Position numbers and translations under genes: made by a program
Source: Rheinheimera mesophila
GTDB lineage: Bacteria > Pseudomonadota > Gammaproteobacteria > Enterobacterales > Alteromonadaceae
DNA: 64,000 nt
Direction: 5' to 3'
Assembly: GCF_000986865.1 (NCBI RefSeq)
Contig: NZ_LAVS01000013.1
Location: 20,067 to 84,066 of the forward strand
Shown here: piece after piece, positions 26,766-36,458 of the stretch
Layout of the letters: each line of letters starts with the position of its first letter
Numbering within the stretch: the stretch's first letter is position 1
Notes under the pieces: generated by a model
Database searches by the model: none
What the model was told of the DNA's origin: nothing
The model's input: only the letters and a program-made list of their open reading frames with translations

Positions 26766-27604
26766 TGCAGGCTATGACCTTTGCACTGCCAGCCTTGTCA
26801 TTAGCAGGGTGGCAGCAGGGGCCTGCAACCGGCACTGTGACTCTGTGCTTGCATGGCTGGTTGGATAATGCGGATAGTTTTTTACCCCTGTCTGCACAGT
26901 TGACCGAACTTAATCTGGTTGCGATTGACTTGCCGGGCCATGGCCAATCCGGGCATCGCAGTGCTGATGCGCATTATCATTTTTTAGACTGGATTTATGA
27001 TGTCGCGACTCTGATAAAACAGTCAGGCTGGCAACAGGTCAATATCATTGGTCATTCCATGGGCGGCATGATTGGTTCTGTGCTTGCCGCCGTGATGCCA
27101 CAACTGGTCAACAGATTAGTGCTGATCGATAGTCTTGGGCTGGTGACAGGTGAAGCCAGTAAAATTACAGAACAAATCCGCACTGCAATACAGCACAGAT
27201 GGCAGAGCCCACTAAAACAAAAGCCAGTGTACAACGATGTACAAAGTGCTGCGCTGGCCAGACAAAGCCAAAGTGATTTTGATTTTGCTACAGCGCTGAT
27301 TTTAACGCAAAGAGGCACCCGGCCTTGTGCTGAGGGCGTCACCTGGTCTGCTGATATGCGTTTACGCGAATCCTCGGCCTATCGGCTGTTGCTGCCGCAG
27401 GTAACGCAGCTACTGCAGGATATTCGATGCCCGGTGCTTGCCATTTTAGCAACTGATGGTCTGCAGATGATGCAACAGGCACGACAACACTATCAGCATT
27501 GCTATCGACAACTTGAACTGACAGAGGTCAGCGGCGGTCATCATTGTCATATGACACAACCTGAGCAAACAGCCAAGGCCATTCGTCAATTTTTGCTGTC
27601 CTGA
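26765..27604 (+). CDS. Alpha/beta hydrolase
   Basis: Cytosolic alpha/beta-hydrolase fold. The oxyanion region is HGWLDNADSF, with DLPGHGQSGHR, nucleophile elbow GHSMGG and C-terminal catalytic His in GGHHCHM. Length is 279 aa. Motif spacing resembles MhpC/YbfF-type esterases. It starts in the TGATG overlap with the methyltransferase gene. Its stop codon lies within the first, shortened unit of the terminator repeats described downstream. Confidence 0.88.
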   Translation: MQAMTFALPALSLAGWQQGPATGTVTLCLHGWLDNADSFLPLSAQLTELNLVAIDLPGHGQSGHRSADAHYHFLDWIYDVATLIKQSGWQQVNIIGHSMGGMIGSVLAAVMPQLVNRLVLIDSLGLVTGEASKITEQIRTAIQHRWQSPLKQKPVYNDVQSAALARQSQSDFDFATALILTQRGTRPCAEGVTWSADMRLRESSAYRLLLPQVTQLLQDIRCPVLAILATDGLQMMQQARQHYQHCYRQLELTEVSGGHHCHMTQPEQTAKAIRQFLLS

Positions 27605-27640
27605 CGATTTCTGCACTCCGGCAGGGCCAGCTAAGGCTGT

Positions 27641-27666
27641 TAAAAATCGTTCCTGACGATTTTTTA
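27641..27666 (+). terminator. Rho-independent terminator, first copy
   Basis: Stem AAAAATCGT / ACGATTTTT with a 5-nt loop; the T run is part of the 3' arm. It lies 37 nt after the hydrolase stop. Confidence 0.65.
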
Positions 27667-27712
27667 TGCTCTGCAATCCTGCAGAGCACCCATACGGGCC
27701 AGCTAAGGCTGT

Positions 27713-27738
27713 TAAAAATCGTTCCTGACGATTTTTTA
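27713..27738 (+). terminator. Rho-independent terminator, second identical copy
   Basis: Same 9-bp stem and loop as the copy 72 nt upstream. Confidence 0.65.
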
Positions 27739-27933
27739 TGCGGTTGTGACGGGCGCTGGAATTGGTGATTCCTCAGGCAATTGTTAAATCTGAACAATTG
27801 TGGGATGATGCGGGATTAGAGTAAAAACTCAGTGATGCTGTGCGGCAGAACTTTATCTGGTCTGTGCAAAGCTCTGAAGTACTAACTATAACTACTATAA
27901 CTAAAAAATAATAAATACCACGAGGAGAGGACA

Positions 27934-29592
27934 GTGGATCGAGTCTGGTCAAAAAATTACCCTGAAGGTGTTCCGGCTGACATCAATGCCGATCACTACG
28001 CATCGTTATTAGAAGTCTTTGATGAAAGCATCAAAGATTATGCCAGCAAAACCGCCTATATCAACATGGGCAAAAGCATCACTTATGCTGAATTGGATCA
28101 ATTGAGCTTAAAGTTTGCTGCTTATTTACAGCAACAATTAGGCTTGAAAAAAGGCGATGCAGTTGCAGTAATGATGCCGAACCTGCTGCAGTACCCTGTG
28201 TGTATTTTGGGTATTTTGCGTGCAGGTTGTGTGGTAGTGAACGTTAACCCGCTGTATACGCCTCGCGAGTTACAGCATCAGTTATTGGATTCACAAGCCA
28301 AAGCCATTGTTATTGTTGAGAATTTTGCTCACACTTTGTCTGAGGTTCAGGACAATGTGAAACTGGACCACGTGATCCTGACGCATATGGGCGATATGTT
28401 AGGCCTGCTAAAAGGCAGCATCGTCAATCTGGTGGTCAAGCACGTCAAAAAACTGATCCCTGCACACAATTTGAAAAAGTATGTGAGCTACAAACAGGTC
28501 ATAGCGGCAGGTAATGCGGCTGCGTACAAAAAGCCTGTGCTGGTGGGCGAAGACCTTGCCTTTTTGCAGTACACAGGCGGTACCACTGGTGTGTCCAAAG
28601 GCGCTATGCTGACACACCGCAACATGATCGCCAATTTAGAACAGGCGGCAGGCTGCTTAGATCCACTGCTGAGCAAAGGCAATGAATTTATTGTCACGGC
28701 TTTACCTCTGTATCATATTTTTGCCTTAACGGCGAACTTCCTGGTCTTTATGAAGTACGGTGGTACTAATCTTCTGATCACCAATCCGCGGGATATGCCC
28801 AACTTTGTCAAAGAGCTGGCGAAATACCCGTTTACTGCATTAACCGGGGTCAACACATTATTTAATGGTTTACTTAATACTCCAGGTTTCGCACAACTTG
28901 ATTTCAGTAAGCTAAAGCTGGCTCTGGGGGGGGGTATGGCGGTACAGCGTCCTGTCGCCGAGCGTTGGCAAAAAGTTACTTCTACCCGTCTGGTGGAAGG
29001 CTATGGTTTGACTGAGTGTGCTCCTTTAGTCACCGTCAGTCCTTACAATTTGCCAGCCTACAACGGCAGTATTGGTTTTCCTGCACCCTCGACGGACATT
29101 AAACTGGTGAATGATGCTGGCGTCGAAGTCGCAGCAGGTGAGGCTGGTGAAATGTGGGTCAAAGGCCCGCAAGTGATGAAAGGCTATTACAACAGACCAG
29201 ACGAAACAGCCAAAGTGTTAAATGCCGACGGTTGGTTAGCCACAGGTGACATAGCCCGTATGGATGACGATGGTTTCTTCTATATAGTGGATCGCAAAAA
29301 AGACATGATTTTAGTCTCAGGTTTTAATGTGTATCCGAATGAGATTGAAGAAGTCGTCGCGATGAACGACAAAGTATTGGAAGTCGCCGCTGTTGGTGTG
29401 CCGAACGAGTCCACAGGCGAAGCCGTGAAGATTTTTGTCGTGAAAAAAGACCAAAGTCTGACCGATGTTGAACTGATTCAACATTGTAAGGAACGTTTGA
29501 CGGGCTATAAAGTGCCGAAGCTGGTAGAATTCCGCACTGAATTGCCAAAAACCAACGTGGGTAAAATCTTGCGGCGTGAGCTCAAAGGTTAA
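27934..29592 (+). CDS. fadD: Long-chain fatty acid-CoA ligase
   Basis: Activates fatty acids to acyl-CoA at the inner membrane for beta-oxidation. AMP-binding motif [18 protein letters not shown], then [17 protein letters not shown] and the FACS-type motif with [20 protein letters not shown]. The N-terminus [17 protein letters not shown] matches FadD. Length is 552 aa. The start is GTG at 27934 behind GAGGAGAGG; no ATG fits. Neighbours slp and rnd match the E. coli arrangement. No clear FadR operator was identified in the leader. Confidence 0.95.
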   Translation: MDRVWSKNYPEGVPADINADHYASLLEVFDESIKDYASKTAYINMGKSITYAELDQLSLKFAAYLQQQLGLKKGDAVAVMMPNLLQYPVCILGILRAGCVVVNVNPLYTPRELQHQLLDSQAKAIVIVENFAHTLSEVQDNVKLDHVILTHMGDMLGLLKGSIVNLVVKHVKKLIPAHNLKKYVSYKQVIAAGNAAAYKKPVLVGEDLAFLQYTGGTTGVSKGAMLTHRNMIANLEQAAGCLDPLLSKGNEFIVTALPLYHIFALTANFLVFMKYGGTNLLITNPRDMPNFVKELAKYPFTALTGVNTLFNGLLNTPGFAQLDFSKLKLALGGGMAVQRPVAERWQKVTSTRLVEGYGLTECAPLVTVSPYNLPAYNGSIGFPAPSTDIKLVNDAGVEVAAGEAGEMWVKGPQVMKGYYNRPDETAKVLNADGWLATGDIARMDDDGFFYIVDRKKDMILVSGFNVYPNEIEEVVAMNDKVLEVAAVGVPNESTGEAVKIFVVKKDQSLTDVELIQHCKERLTGYKVPKLVEFRTELPKTNVGKILRRELKG

Positions 29593-29596
29593 ACCT

Positions 29597-29626
29597 GAAA
29601 AAAACCGGCATTTGCCGGTTTTTTTA
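29597..29626 (+). terminator. Terminator of fadD
   Basis: AACCGGCA ttt-centred hairpin with GCCGGTT followed by seven T residues, directly after the fadD stop. Confidence 0.88.
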
Positions 29627-29708
29627 TACTGCAAAAATTGTCATGGCCGAGCCTGCTGGCTCAGGCTGAAGAAGACAGCGCTTAGTAAAGTCAATCAAAG
29701 GATATCTA

Positions 29709-30854
29709 ATGACCTATCAGCTTATTACCACTTCATCCGCTTTAGCTGCTTTTTGTGCCCAAGCCGCCAGTGCTGAGGTGTTAGCTGTGGATACAGAGTT
29801 TGTCCGGCAAACAACCCTGAGTCCAAAGCTGGGGTTGATCCAGTTATTTGATGGCAAACAACTGGCGCTGGTTGACCCTTTAGTGATTGATGACTGGAGC
29901 TCGTTGCAGCAGTTATTTGCTAATCCAGCCGTCTGTAAAGTGGTGCACTCCTGCAATGAGGATTTGGAAGCTTTAGCGACAAAAAACCTGTTGCCTGTCT
30001 TGCCATTGATTGATACTCAACTTGCGGCGGAATTGGCTGGCTGGGGCGGCAGTCAGGGTTATGCCAAGTTGGTACAACGTGTTTGTGCTATTGAGCTGGA
30101 CAAAAGCGAATCCCGCACCGACTGGATAGCAAGACCCTTGTCCGCATTACAGTTAGAGTACGCAGCCAAAGATGTAGAGCATTTGTTGGATGTTTATCAG
30201 GCGCTGAAAACTGAACTGGAAGCAAAAGGCCACTACCAACTGTTACTTGCAGAAGGCGAACATTTAATCTTCCGCCGCTGTTTTGCGCTGCCTCTGCCAT
30301 TTCGCCACCTGGAGCTGAAAAACAGCAATCTGCTCTCTCCCCGTGAACTGGCTATTTTGCGTGAATTGGTGATTTGGCGTCAGGACTACGCCCAGCAGCA
30401 CGATATGGCGCTGGGCTTTATCTTTAAAGATCATCATTTACTGGACATTGCCAAACGCCGCCCTGGTAGCCTGGAATCTATGTTTAATATCCCGGACTTA
30501 CCGGGGCGTGAAGTCCGTCGTCATGGCAAGACAGTGCTGGCGTTGATTGAAAAAGCCAAAGCGCTGCCATTGGAGCAGTGTCCGGCACCTTATTACCACA
30601 CCGATTTGTTCGGCGGGTTTAAAGAGGAGATGCAAAAAATCACCGACGGCATTAAAGCGGCAGCCAAAGCTTCAGGTATTCCTGCGGAATTTATCGCGGT
30701 ACGGCGTCAAAGTGCGGAGTTTTTTAATTGGTGCTGGCGGGTCAATGATCAGGACAGAGCTCAATTGCCTGTTCCAGAATTTTTAAGAGGCTGGCGCCGA
30801 GACATTCTGCTTGAGCATTTACCCTTACCGGCACACATACAGCCTTTGATCTGA
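29709..30854 (+). CDS. rnd: Ribonuclease D
   Basis: 3'-5' exoribonuclease in tRNA 3'-end maturation. DEDD catalytic motifs: Exo I VDTEFVRQTT, Exo II around HSCNEDLEAL, and Exo III YAAKDVEHLLDVY. Two HRDC domains follow, the first starting near SPRELAILRELVIWR. Length is 381 aa, as in E. coli RNase D. It precedes minE in E. coli; here a DUF4397 lipoprotein gene is inserted between them. Confidence 0.95.
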   Translation: MTYQLITTSSALAAFCAQAASAEVLAVDTEFVRQTTLSPKLGLIQLFDGKQLALVDPLVIDDWSSLQQLFANPAVCKVVHSCNEDLEALATKNLLPVLPLIDTQLAAELAGWGGSQGYAKLVQRVCAIELDKSESRTDWIARPLSALQLEYAAKDVEHLLDVYQALKTELEAKGHYQLLLAEGEHLIFRRCFALPLPFRHLELKNSNLLSPRELAILRELVIWRQDYAQQHDMALGFIFKDHHLLDIAKRRPGSLESMFNIPDLPGREVRRHGKTVLALIEKAKALPLEQCPAPYYHTDLFGGFKEEMQKITDGIKAAAKASGIPAEFIAVRRQSAEFFNWCWRVNDQDRAQLPVPEFLRGWRRDILLEHLPLPAHIQPLI

Positions 30855-31008
30855 ATAGAAGGAACTTCCGTATACGGCGCTAATTTTTAACCGGTTTAGT
30901 GAATTTTTTCTTCTAAATTGAGCTATTTTTTTCTTAAACTTGCACTGATCGCTGAAAAAAACTTTTTCGTAACCCTTTTGCTACATCAACAATCAAAAGG
31001 GTAAAAAG

Positions 31009-32382
31009 ATGATTAAATTGACAATGAAGTCGCTCGCAGTGGGCGCAGCCTTTTTACTGATCGGCTGTAATGATTCTGACAACAACTTACCTGCAGTACC
31101 TGAGAAACCCAGTAGTGTATCGGTAAAAGTGGTGCATGCCGTATCGGATGCTCCTGATGTATCCATCAGCCGCAGCAACGGTGTGGTGATACCTAACCTG
31201 GCCTTTGGTGCCGTGGCTGACCCACTGGTGGCAAGTCCGGGCAGTTTCGCTCTGGCGGTCGACGCCAAGTTACCGGGCAATACGGTCGCACGTGTGATCC
31301 CTGAAACTACTCTGGATCTGGCGGAAGCTACAGATTATGTGGTGTTCGCAGCAGGTAAAGCAGCGGACAGCAGCATTGAACCTATAGTGGTTTCCTTCCC
31401 GCAAACCGCAGTCAGCACTGGTAATGTGCGTCTGCGCGTCGTGCATGGTGCTGCGTCTGCTCCGACCGTCGATGTGCATTTAACGGCTCCTACTGCAGAA
31501 TTATCAGCAGGCACGGTAGCTGCAACTCTTGAATTTACAGATGCGACAGGCGATGTCACTGTGCCTGCAGGCGATTACAGAGTTCGTATTACGCCGGCTG
31601 GTAACCTAACAACTGTGGTGTACGATTCTGGCACCGTAGCTTTGACTTCAGGTTCAGACTTAACCATAGCTGCGCTGGATAGCAGATTTGCCGGCGATTC
31701 ACCTGTCTCTTTGCTGGCTTTGGTGCAAGGCGGTAATACCAGTCTTGAACTGTTGGATCAGGGTTCTGTGTCTGCGGTTCGGGTTGTACACGATGTTTCT
31801 GACGCTCCGGCTGTGGACGTACTAGTCAACGATGCTGAAGCCATCAATGCATTATCTTTCCCTGACTTTACCGATTACGCTGAACTTGAACCAGATACGT
31901 ACAACGTAAAAGTGGCTGCAGATGCAGATAACTCAGTGGTGGTGATTAACGCCGATCTGGAGTTAGAAGCGGGTGCATACTACACAGTTCATGCCGTGGG
32001 TTCTTTAACAGAAGACAGCATCGAACCATTGGTGGTGATGGATAGTCCTCGTCGTATTGCTACAGCAGCACAAATTCGTGTGATCCACGGCTCTAGCCTG
32101 GCAGGCCCTGTAGATGTGTATCTGACCGCAACTTCTGATATTTCAGCAGCAACTGCCGCACTGAGCAATGTGCCTTTCAAAGCTGATTCAGGTTATGTCC
32201 AGGTGCCAGAAGGCGACTATTTTGTCACCGTAACCCCTACCGGCAGCAAAACTGCAGCCATAGGTCCGGTTGCTGTTAGTCTGGACGCCAATAAAATATA
32301 CACAGCGGTGGCTCGTGACGGTGAAGGTTTAACTGCAGATCTGGGACTGATCCTGTTAGACGACTTTAACGAAGCGCAATAA
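31009..32382 (+). CDS. DUF4397 repeat lipoprotein
   Basis: Lipoprotein with lipobox LIGC (Cys20) followed by several beta-rich DUF4397 units. The unit signature appears as VKVVHAVSDAPDVS, LRVVHGAASAPTVDVHLT, VRVVHDVSDAPAVDVLV and IRVIHGSSLAGPVDVYLT, so about four related units span the 457 residues. Acidic and Asp-rich overall, consistent with a surface or periplasmic protein. Function unknown. AAGGG lies before the ATG at 31009. It is inserted between rnd and the min operon relative to E. coli and is bounded by a bidirectional terminator. Confidence 0.85.
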   Translation: MIKLTMKSLAVGAAFLLIGCNDSDNNLPAVPEKPSSVSVKVVHAVSDAPDVSISRSNGVVIPNLAFGAVADPLVASPGSFALAVDAKLPGNTVARVIPETTLDLAEATDYVVFAAGKAADSSIEPIVVSFPQTAVSTGNVRLRVVHGAASAPTVDVHLTAPTAELSAGTVAATLEFTDATGDVTVPAGDYRVRITPAGNLTTVVYDSGTVALTSGSDLTIAALDSRFAGDSPVSLLALVQGGNTSLELLDQGSVSAVRVVHDVSDAPAVDVLVNDAEAINALSFPDFTDYAELEPDTYNVKVAADADNSVVVINADLELEAGAYYTVHAVGSLTEDSIEPLVVMDSPRRIATAAQIRVIHGSSLAGPVDVYLTATSDISAATAALSNVPFKADSGYVQVPEGDYFVTVTPTGSKTAAIGPVAVSLDANKIYTAVARDGEGLTADLGLILLDDFNEAQ

Positions 32383-32393
32383 CAAGGCGCGAT

Positions 32394-32428
32394 AAAAAAG
32401 GCAGAGTGATTGCACTCTGCCTTTTTTG
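32394..32428. terminator. Bidirectional terminator between the DUF4397 gene and minE
   Basis: AGGCAGAGTG / CACTCTGCCT 10-bp stem with a 4-nt loop, A6 on the left and T6 on the right. Confidence 0.9.
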
Positions 32429-32443
32429 TTTTTATTGCAAGAC

Positions 32444-32704
32444 TTACTTTTTGTCGTCTGGGAAAGTGACGTTTAATTCCAGCACAGACAATTCATCTGA
32501 GCTTTTTTCCAGCGAGACAGAGACCTGATCGTCCGCTATATCGACGTACTTACGGATCACCGCCAGAATATCTCGCTCCAACTGCGGCAAATAATCCGGA
32601 CTGTTGCGGCGATTACGTTCATGTGCAACGATGATCTGCAACCGCTCTTTGGCTGTCGAAGCGGTATTCTTTTTCGTTGAACGGAAATAATCCAATAACG
32701 ACAT
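32444..32704 (-). CDS. minE: Cell division topological specificity factor MinE
   Basis: Stimulates the MinD ATPase and drives Min oscillation so that the Z ring forms at midcell. It starts [15 protein letters not shown] with the amphipathic membrane-sensing helix, then the anti-MinCD helix [14 protein letters not shown], then the beta-rich dimer domain. The ATG at 32704 with GGAGG upstream is chosen over an in-frame start 15 nt further out. Length is 86 aa. It starts 4 nt after the minD stop. Confidence 0.96.
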   Translation of the reverse strand: MSLLDYFRSTKKNTASTAKERLQIIVAHERNRRNSPDYLPQLERDILAVIRKYVDIADDQVSVSLEKSSDELSVLELNVTFPDDKK

Positions 32705-32708
32705 GCGC

Positions 32709-33518
32709 TTAGCCTCCAAATATACGTTTGAGCAAGCCTTTTTTCTCCACGTTCAGGAAACGGAAAGGCACGTCTTCGCCAAGCAAGCGGGCAACCGTAT
32801 CTAAATAAGCCTGACCTGCATCGCTCTCTTCATCCAGAATAACCGGAGTACCGGAGTTGGATGCGTTTAACACCGCCTGAGATTCAGGGATCACGCCCAG
32901 CAGTTTAATCGCCAGAATTTCACCCACATCTTCCACGCTGAGCATTTCACCTTTGATCACGCGCTCAGGGTTGTAGCGGGTTAACAGCAAGTGTTCTTTA
33001 ATGCCAGGTAAACCTTGTTCAGCGCGACGCGATTTGCTGCTGAGCATGCCTAAAATCCGGTCTGAATCCCGTACTGATGAGACTTCAGGGTTCGTCACCA
33101 CTACAGCTTCATCAGCAAAATACAACGCCATCATCGCACCTGATTCTATACCTGCCGGTGAGTCACAGATGATGTAATCAAACTCTTCAGCCAACTCGTT
33201 CAGAATACGTTCTACGCCTTCTTTACTCAGGGCATCTTTATCACGGGTTTGTGAGGCTGGCAAAATAAACAGCGTTTCTATGCGTTTATCTTTAATCAGC
33301 GCTTGTTTCAGATTGGCTTCGCCATTGATCACATTGACGAAGTCATACACCACACGCCGCTCGCAGCCCATGATTAAATCCAGATTTCTTAAACCTATAT
33401 CGAAATCGATAATCACGGTTTTGAAACCGCGCATCGCGATACCTGTGCCGATAGCCGCGCTTGACGTAGTTTTGCCTACGCCACCTTTACCTGATGTAAC
33501 AACAATGATTTTTGCCAT
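32709..33518 (-). CDS. minD: Septum site-determining ATPase MinD
   Basis: Membrane-cycling ParA/MinD ATPase. Deviant Walker A KGGVGKTT (residues 11-18), switch I/II regions including [10 protein letters not shown] and DSPAGIE, and a C-terminal amphipathic membrane-targeting helix ([11 protein letters not shown]). It recruits MinC and is released by MinE. Length is 269 aa. Middle gene of minCDE, 12 nt after minC. Confidence 0.97.
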   Translation of the reverse strand: MAKIIVVTSGKGGVGKTTSSAAIGTGIAMRGFKTVIIDFDIGLRNLDLIMGCERRVVYDFVNVINGEANLKQALIKDKRIETLFILPASQTRDKDALSKEGVERILNELAEEFDYIICDSPAGIESGAMMALYFADEAVVVTNPEVSSVRDSDRILGMLSSKSRRAEQGLPGIKEHLLLTRYNPERVIKGEMLSVEDVGEILAIKLLGVIPESQAVLNASNSGTPVILDEESDAGQAYLDTVARLLGEDVPFRFLNVEKKGLLKRIFGG

Positions 33519-33530
33519 CGCAAAATATCC

Positions 33531-34232
33531 TTAAAGCAAATCTGCTAAAACCAACTTATCGTCCTGCAAACCGATGCAAGCCGACTTACCCCAATATTCG
33601 CCTTGCAGACTGTCACTGAGCCAGTAACTTCCGGCTATGGAGATCAGTTCAGCTTCCAGCTTGTGACAAAACACGCGTTTTTGACTATCTCCGGCAGCGC
33701 CTGCTATGGCTTTGCCACGCAAGGTACCGTAAATATGTATATTGCCATCGGCAATGACTTCAGCGCCGGCACCTACAGTACCACGGATCACTAAATCTGC
33801 ACCTTTGGCATAAATTTGTTGGCCAGAGCGAATGTTCTGCTCCACCACTTTAGTTTCCATCACAGGTGCTGCAAGTGCAGCTTCTGTTTTGGTTTCTTTT
33901 TCTTTGCTTTCTTTGGCCGGAGTTTTACTTTTACTCAGTTGTAATGACGCCAAACCTGCGGCCTGAGCCTGTTTTTTCAGTTCAGCGGATGCACCACAGA
34001 CTCCAACCAAGACCAGTTCAAGCTCCTTGAAAACTTCAGCAATAGCTGCGAAATCAGGAGTTTGAGTAACAGACTCGACATTAATCACCACTGGTGCGCG
34101 GTAAAAAAAGGCTGGAGCTTGCGCCAATTTTTGTTGCAGCTGGGTTTTTACAGCAGCGGCAGACAGGTCCTGACAATACAACACAGACAGTGGAAACAAA
34201 CTGCCTTTTAATTCAAAGGAATGATCAGACAT
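33531..34232 (-). CDS. minC: Septum site-determining protein MinC
   Basis: FtsZ polymerisation inhibitor. The N-terminal domain ([16 protein letters not shown]..) is separated by a Lys/Glu/Ala-rich linker (around residues 105-125) from the C-terminal beta-helix domain that binds MinD ([36 protein letters not shown]). Length is 233 aa. First gene of the min operon, divergent from ycgL as in E. coli. Confidence 0.95.
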   Translation of the reverse strand: MSDHSFELKGSLFPLSVLYCQDLSAAAVKTQLQQKLAQAPAFFYRAPVVINVESVTQTPDFAAIAEVFKELELVLVGVCGASAELKKQAQAAGLASLQLSKSKTPAKESKEKETKTEAALAAPVMETKVVEQNIRSGQQIYAKGADLVIRGTVGAGAEVIADGNIHIYGTLRGKAIAGAAGDSQKRVFCHKLEAELISIAGSYWLSDSLQGEYWGKSACIGLQDDKLVLADLL

Positions 34233-34373
34233 AGCTCAAAATGCGCACTTTATTATTTGTTTAATGACGGCAAAAATTCGTGTCAGCCTTTATTTGCTTG
34301 GTACGCAAGGCTGGTGCTTCATGTTATAGTTTGCGCCCCTGTTAGGCAAGTTAGTCAGAGTAGTTTTTGTCCT

Positions 34374-34652
34374 ATGTTATGTGTTGTTTATAAAAGTCCA
34401 AAGCTGGACCAAACCTATTTGTATGTGCTGCGCCGTGATGACTTTAGCGCTGTACCCGAAGCCTTACTAAAAACCTTTGGCACGCCACAATTGGTGACGC
34501 TGATCAATCTGGCGACCAAAAGCAAGTTAGCCCATGCCGATATCAACAAAGTCAAACTACAACTCACAGAACAAGGTTTTTATTTACAATTGCCTCCGCC
34601 GCCTGAAGATTTACTGAAGGCACATAAAGAGAGTCTGCAACACAAGGAGTAA
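34374..34652 (+). CDS. ycgL: YcgL domain protein
   Basis: Small conserved protein of unknown function. It starts [18 protein letters not shown] and contains [18 protein letters not shown] and [15 protein letters not shown], diagnostic for YcgL. Length is 92 aa. The frame is open further upstream to 34221, overlapping the minC start, but only the ATG at 34374 gives the conserved N-terminus. First gene of a plus-strand unit with mltB, ycgM and ycgN. Confidence 0.9.
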   Translation: MLCVVYKSPKLDQTYLYVLRRDDFSAVPEALLKTFGTPQLVTLINLATKSKLAHADINKVKLQLTEQGFYLQLPPPPEDLLKAHKESLQHKE

Positions 34653-34655
34653 CAG

Positions 34656-35786
34656 ATGAAGTTGACTCAAATCGCAGTCGTTGTGCTCAGTGGTTTATTG
34701 TTATCTTGTACCAACACTGTGTCTGGTCATGCGCAAGCCCAAACACAAAAAGTAAAAACTACCTCTGCTGTGCCAGCTCAGGCCGGACAAAAAGCTCAGA
34801 CAGCAGCAGCGCCTGTTCAGGCACAAGCCAACAAAGGCAGTTTTGAACAATACACAGCGGCTTTAAAGCAGGAAGCTTTGCAAAAAGGCTATGCCAAAAC
34901 GCTGGTCGATGAGGTGTTTGCCAGCCTGAAGCATTATAAGTCCGCCGTAGTGGCGGATAAAAAACAGCCTGAATTTACCGAAACCTTAGATACCTATTTA
35001 CCTAAACGTGTCAGTCAACAACGTGTAACACTGGCTCGTAAGTACTACAAAGAACACCAGCAGGAGTTACAAGCCATAGGCCAGAAATATGGCGTGCAAC
35101 CACGTTTTATTGTGGCCTTGTGGGGCTTAGAAAGTAGCTTCGGCAAAATTATGGGCAATTATTCAGTGCCTTCTGCGCTGGCTACGCTGGCCTATGATGG
35201 TCGCCGTGAAGCGTTTTTTAAATCCGAGTTTTTTCTGGCGCTGGATATTCTGCAACAGGGCCATGTCAGTTTGGCTGAGATGAAAGGTTCATGGGCTGGT
35301 GCTATGGGGCAAAGTCAGTTTATGCCCAGTGCTTTTATGTCCTATGCCCAGGATGGAGACGGCGATGGCCAGATCAATATCTGGCAAAGCCGCACTGATG
35401 CTTTCGCTTCTATCGCGAATTATTTAAAAACCCGCGGCTGGGACAGTAGTCAAACCTGGGGCAGAGAAGTGAAAGTTCCAGCGAATTTTGACTTTTCGTA
35501 CGTGATCCCCAAAGGCAGTAAAGACAGAAGCCAATGGTTAGAATGGTGGGCGAAATCTGAGCGCTCTTTAGCGGCCTGGCAGGACCTAGGCGTTCGCACT
35601 ACCCAAGGCAAAGCACTGCCGCAACGTGATATCAAAGCGGCGATGGTCATGCCGGATGACGAACATGGTCGTGTCTACCTGGCGTACAGCAACTATCAAA
35701 CGCTGATGCACTGGAACCGCTCTTATTATTTTGTCACCAGTGTCGGTTATTTGGCTGATCTAATAGTGGCTGAGGATAAAACATGA
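34656..35786 (+). CDS. Lytic murein transglycosylase, MltB family
   Basis: Outer-membrane lipoprotein (lipobox LLSC, Cys18) that cleaves peptidoglycan glycan strands with 1,6-anhydro formation. Catalytic Glu159 in WGLESSFG, then the SLT_2 signature GAMGQSQFMPSAF and an EF-hand-like Asp loop DGDGDGQINIW. A ~45-residue Ala/Gln linker precedes the catalytic domain. Length is 376 aa. It sits between ycgL (4 nt) and ycgM (4-nt overlap), an insertion relative to E. coli. No peptidoglycan-binding domain is seen at the C-terminus. Confidence 0.9.
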   Translation: MKLTQIAVVVLSGLLLSCTNTVSGHAQAQTQKVKTTSAVPAQAGQKAQTAAAPVQAQANKGSFEQYTAALKQEALQKGYAKTLVDEVFASLKHYKSAVVADKKQPEFTETLDTYLPKRVSQQRVTLARKYYKEHQQELQAIGQKYGVQPRFIVALWGLESSFGKIMGNYSVPSALATLAYDGRREAFFKSEFFLALDILQQGHVSLAEMKGSWAGAMGQSQFMPSAFMSYAQDGDGDGQINIWQSRTDAFASIANYLKTRGWDSSQTWGREVKVPANFDFSYVIPKGSKDRSQWLEWWAKSERSLAAWQDLGVRTTQGKALPQRDIKAAMVMPDDEHGRVYLAYSNYQTLMHWNRSYYFVTSVGYLADLIVAEDKT

Positions 35787-36445
35787 GTTATCAGCATAAA
35801 GATATTCAAGGTCAGGCAATCAACCTGACTGCAGGCAAAGTGTTGTGTATAGGTCAGAATTATCAGGACCACATCGCTGAGATGAACAGTAAAACAGCAC
35901 CGGACGCCTTGTTTTTTATCAAACCCTCCACCGCTTTAGTGGATATACATCAGCCTTTTTCTATCCCGGAGCAGTTAGGGGCAGTGCATAATGAAACTGA
36001 GCTGGCTGTGCTTATCAAAGCTCCGCTGAGCAAAGCAGCGCCAGAGCACGTGTTGGATGCGGTTTGGGGTTATGGCCTGGCATTGGATTTAACCTTGCGG
36101 GATCAGCAAAAGAAGTTAAAAGAGTTGGGGCGGCCCTGGGAGATTGCCAAAGGCTTTGATGGCGCTTGTCCTGTCTCTGGTTTTATTGCTGCGGCTGAAC
36201 TTGGGGATGTGCAGCAACTTCAGTTCAGTCTGACGGTCAATCGAGAATTGCGTCAGCAAGGTGACACCCGGATGATGATCCGTTCAGTGACTCAAATCAT
36301 CAGCGAAATGTCGCAGTTTTTCACTCTGTTGCCGGGGGATATAGTTCTGACCGGCACCCCTGCCGGGGTAGGGCCACTTTATAGCGGCGATCAGTTAGAA
36401 TTAACTCTGGCTGACAAGCTCCGGATAAAGACGTCAGTGCGCTGA
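35783..36445 (+). CDS. ycgM: Fumarylacetoacetate hydrolase-family protein
   Basis: FAH-family enzyme with metal ligands in HNETELAVLI and the downstream LDLTLRD region, KGFDGACPVS, and the C-terminal LLPGDIVLTGTPAGVGP motif. Relatives act as oxaloacetate tautomerase or acylpyruvase; the exact substrate is not readable. Length is 220 aa. It overlaps the mltB gene by 4 nt. Position next to ycgL/ycgN as in E. coli supports YcgM. Confidence 0.88.
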   Translation: MSYQHKDIQGQAINLTAGKVLCIGQNYQDHIAEMNSKTAPDALFFIKPSTALVDIHQPFSIPEQLGAVHNETELAVLIKAPLSKAAPEHVLDAVWGYGLALDLTLRDQQKKLKELGRPWEIAKGFDGACPVSGFIAAAELGDVQQLQFSLTVNRELRQQGDTRMMIRSVTQIISEMSQFFTLLPGDIVLTGTPAGVGPLYSGDQLELTLADKLRIKTSVR

Positions 36446-36458
36446 CAGAGAGGTTAAT

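Larger units (their letters stand above)
27599..27741 (+). repeat. Tandem terminator-containing repeat (two full units plus a partial)
   Basis: An identical 46-nt segment occurs at 27624-27669 and 27696-27741, period 72. Each contains a 9-bp hairpin AAAAATCGT tcctg ACGATTTTT. A shorter first iteration begins at 27599 (TCCTGACGATTT), overlapping the hydrolase stop. A separate hairpin CTCTGC/GCAGAG sits at 27669-27686. The remainder to 27933 holds the fadD leader and no gene. Confidence 0.8.
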
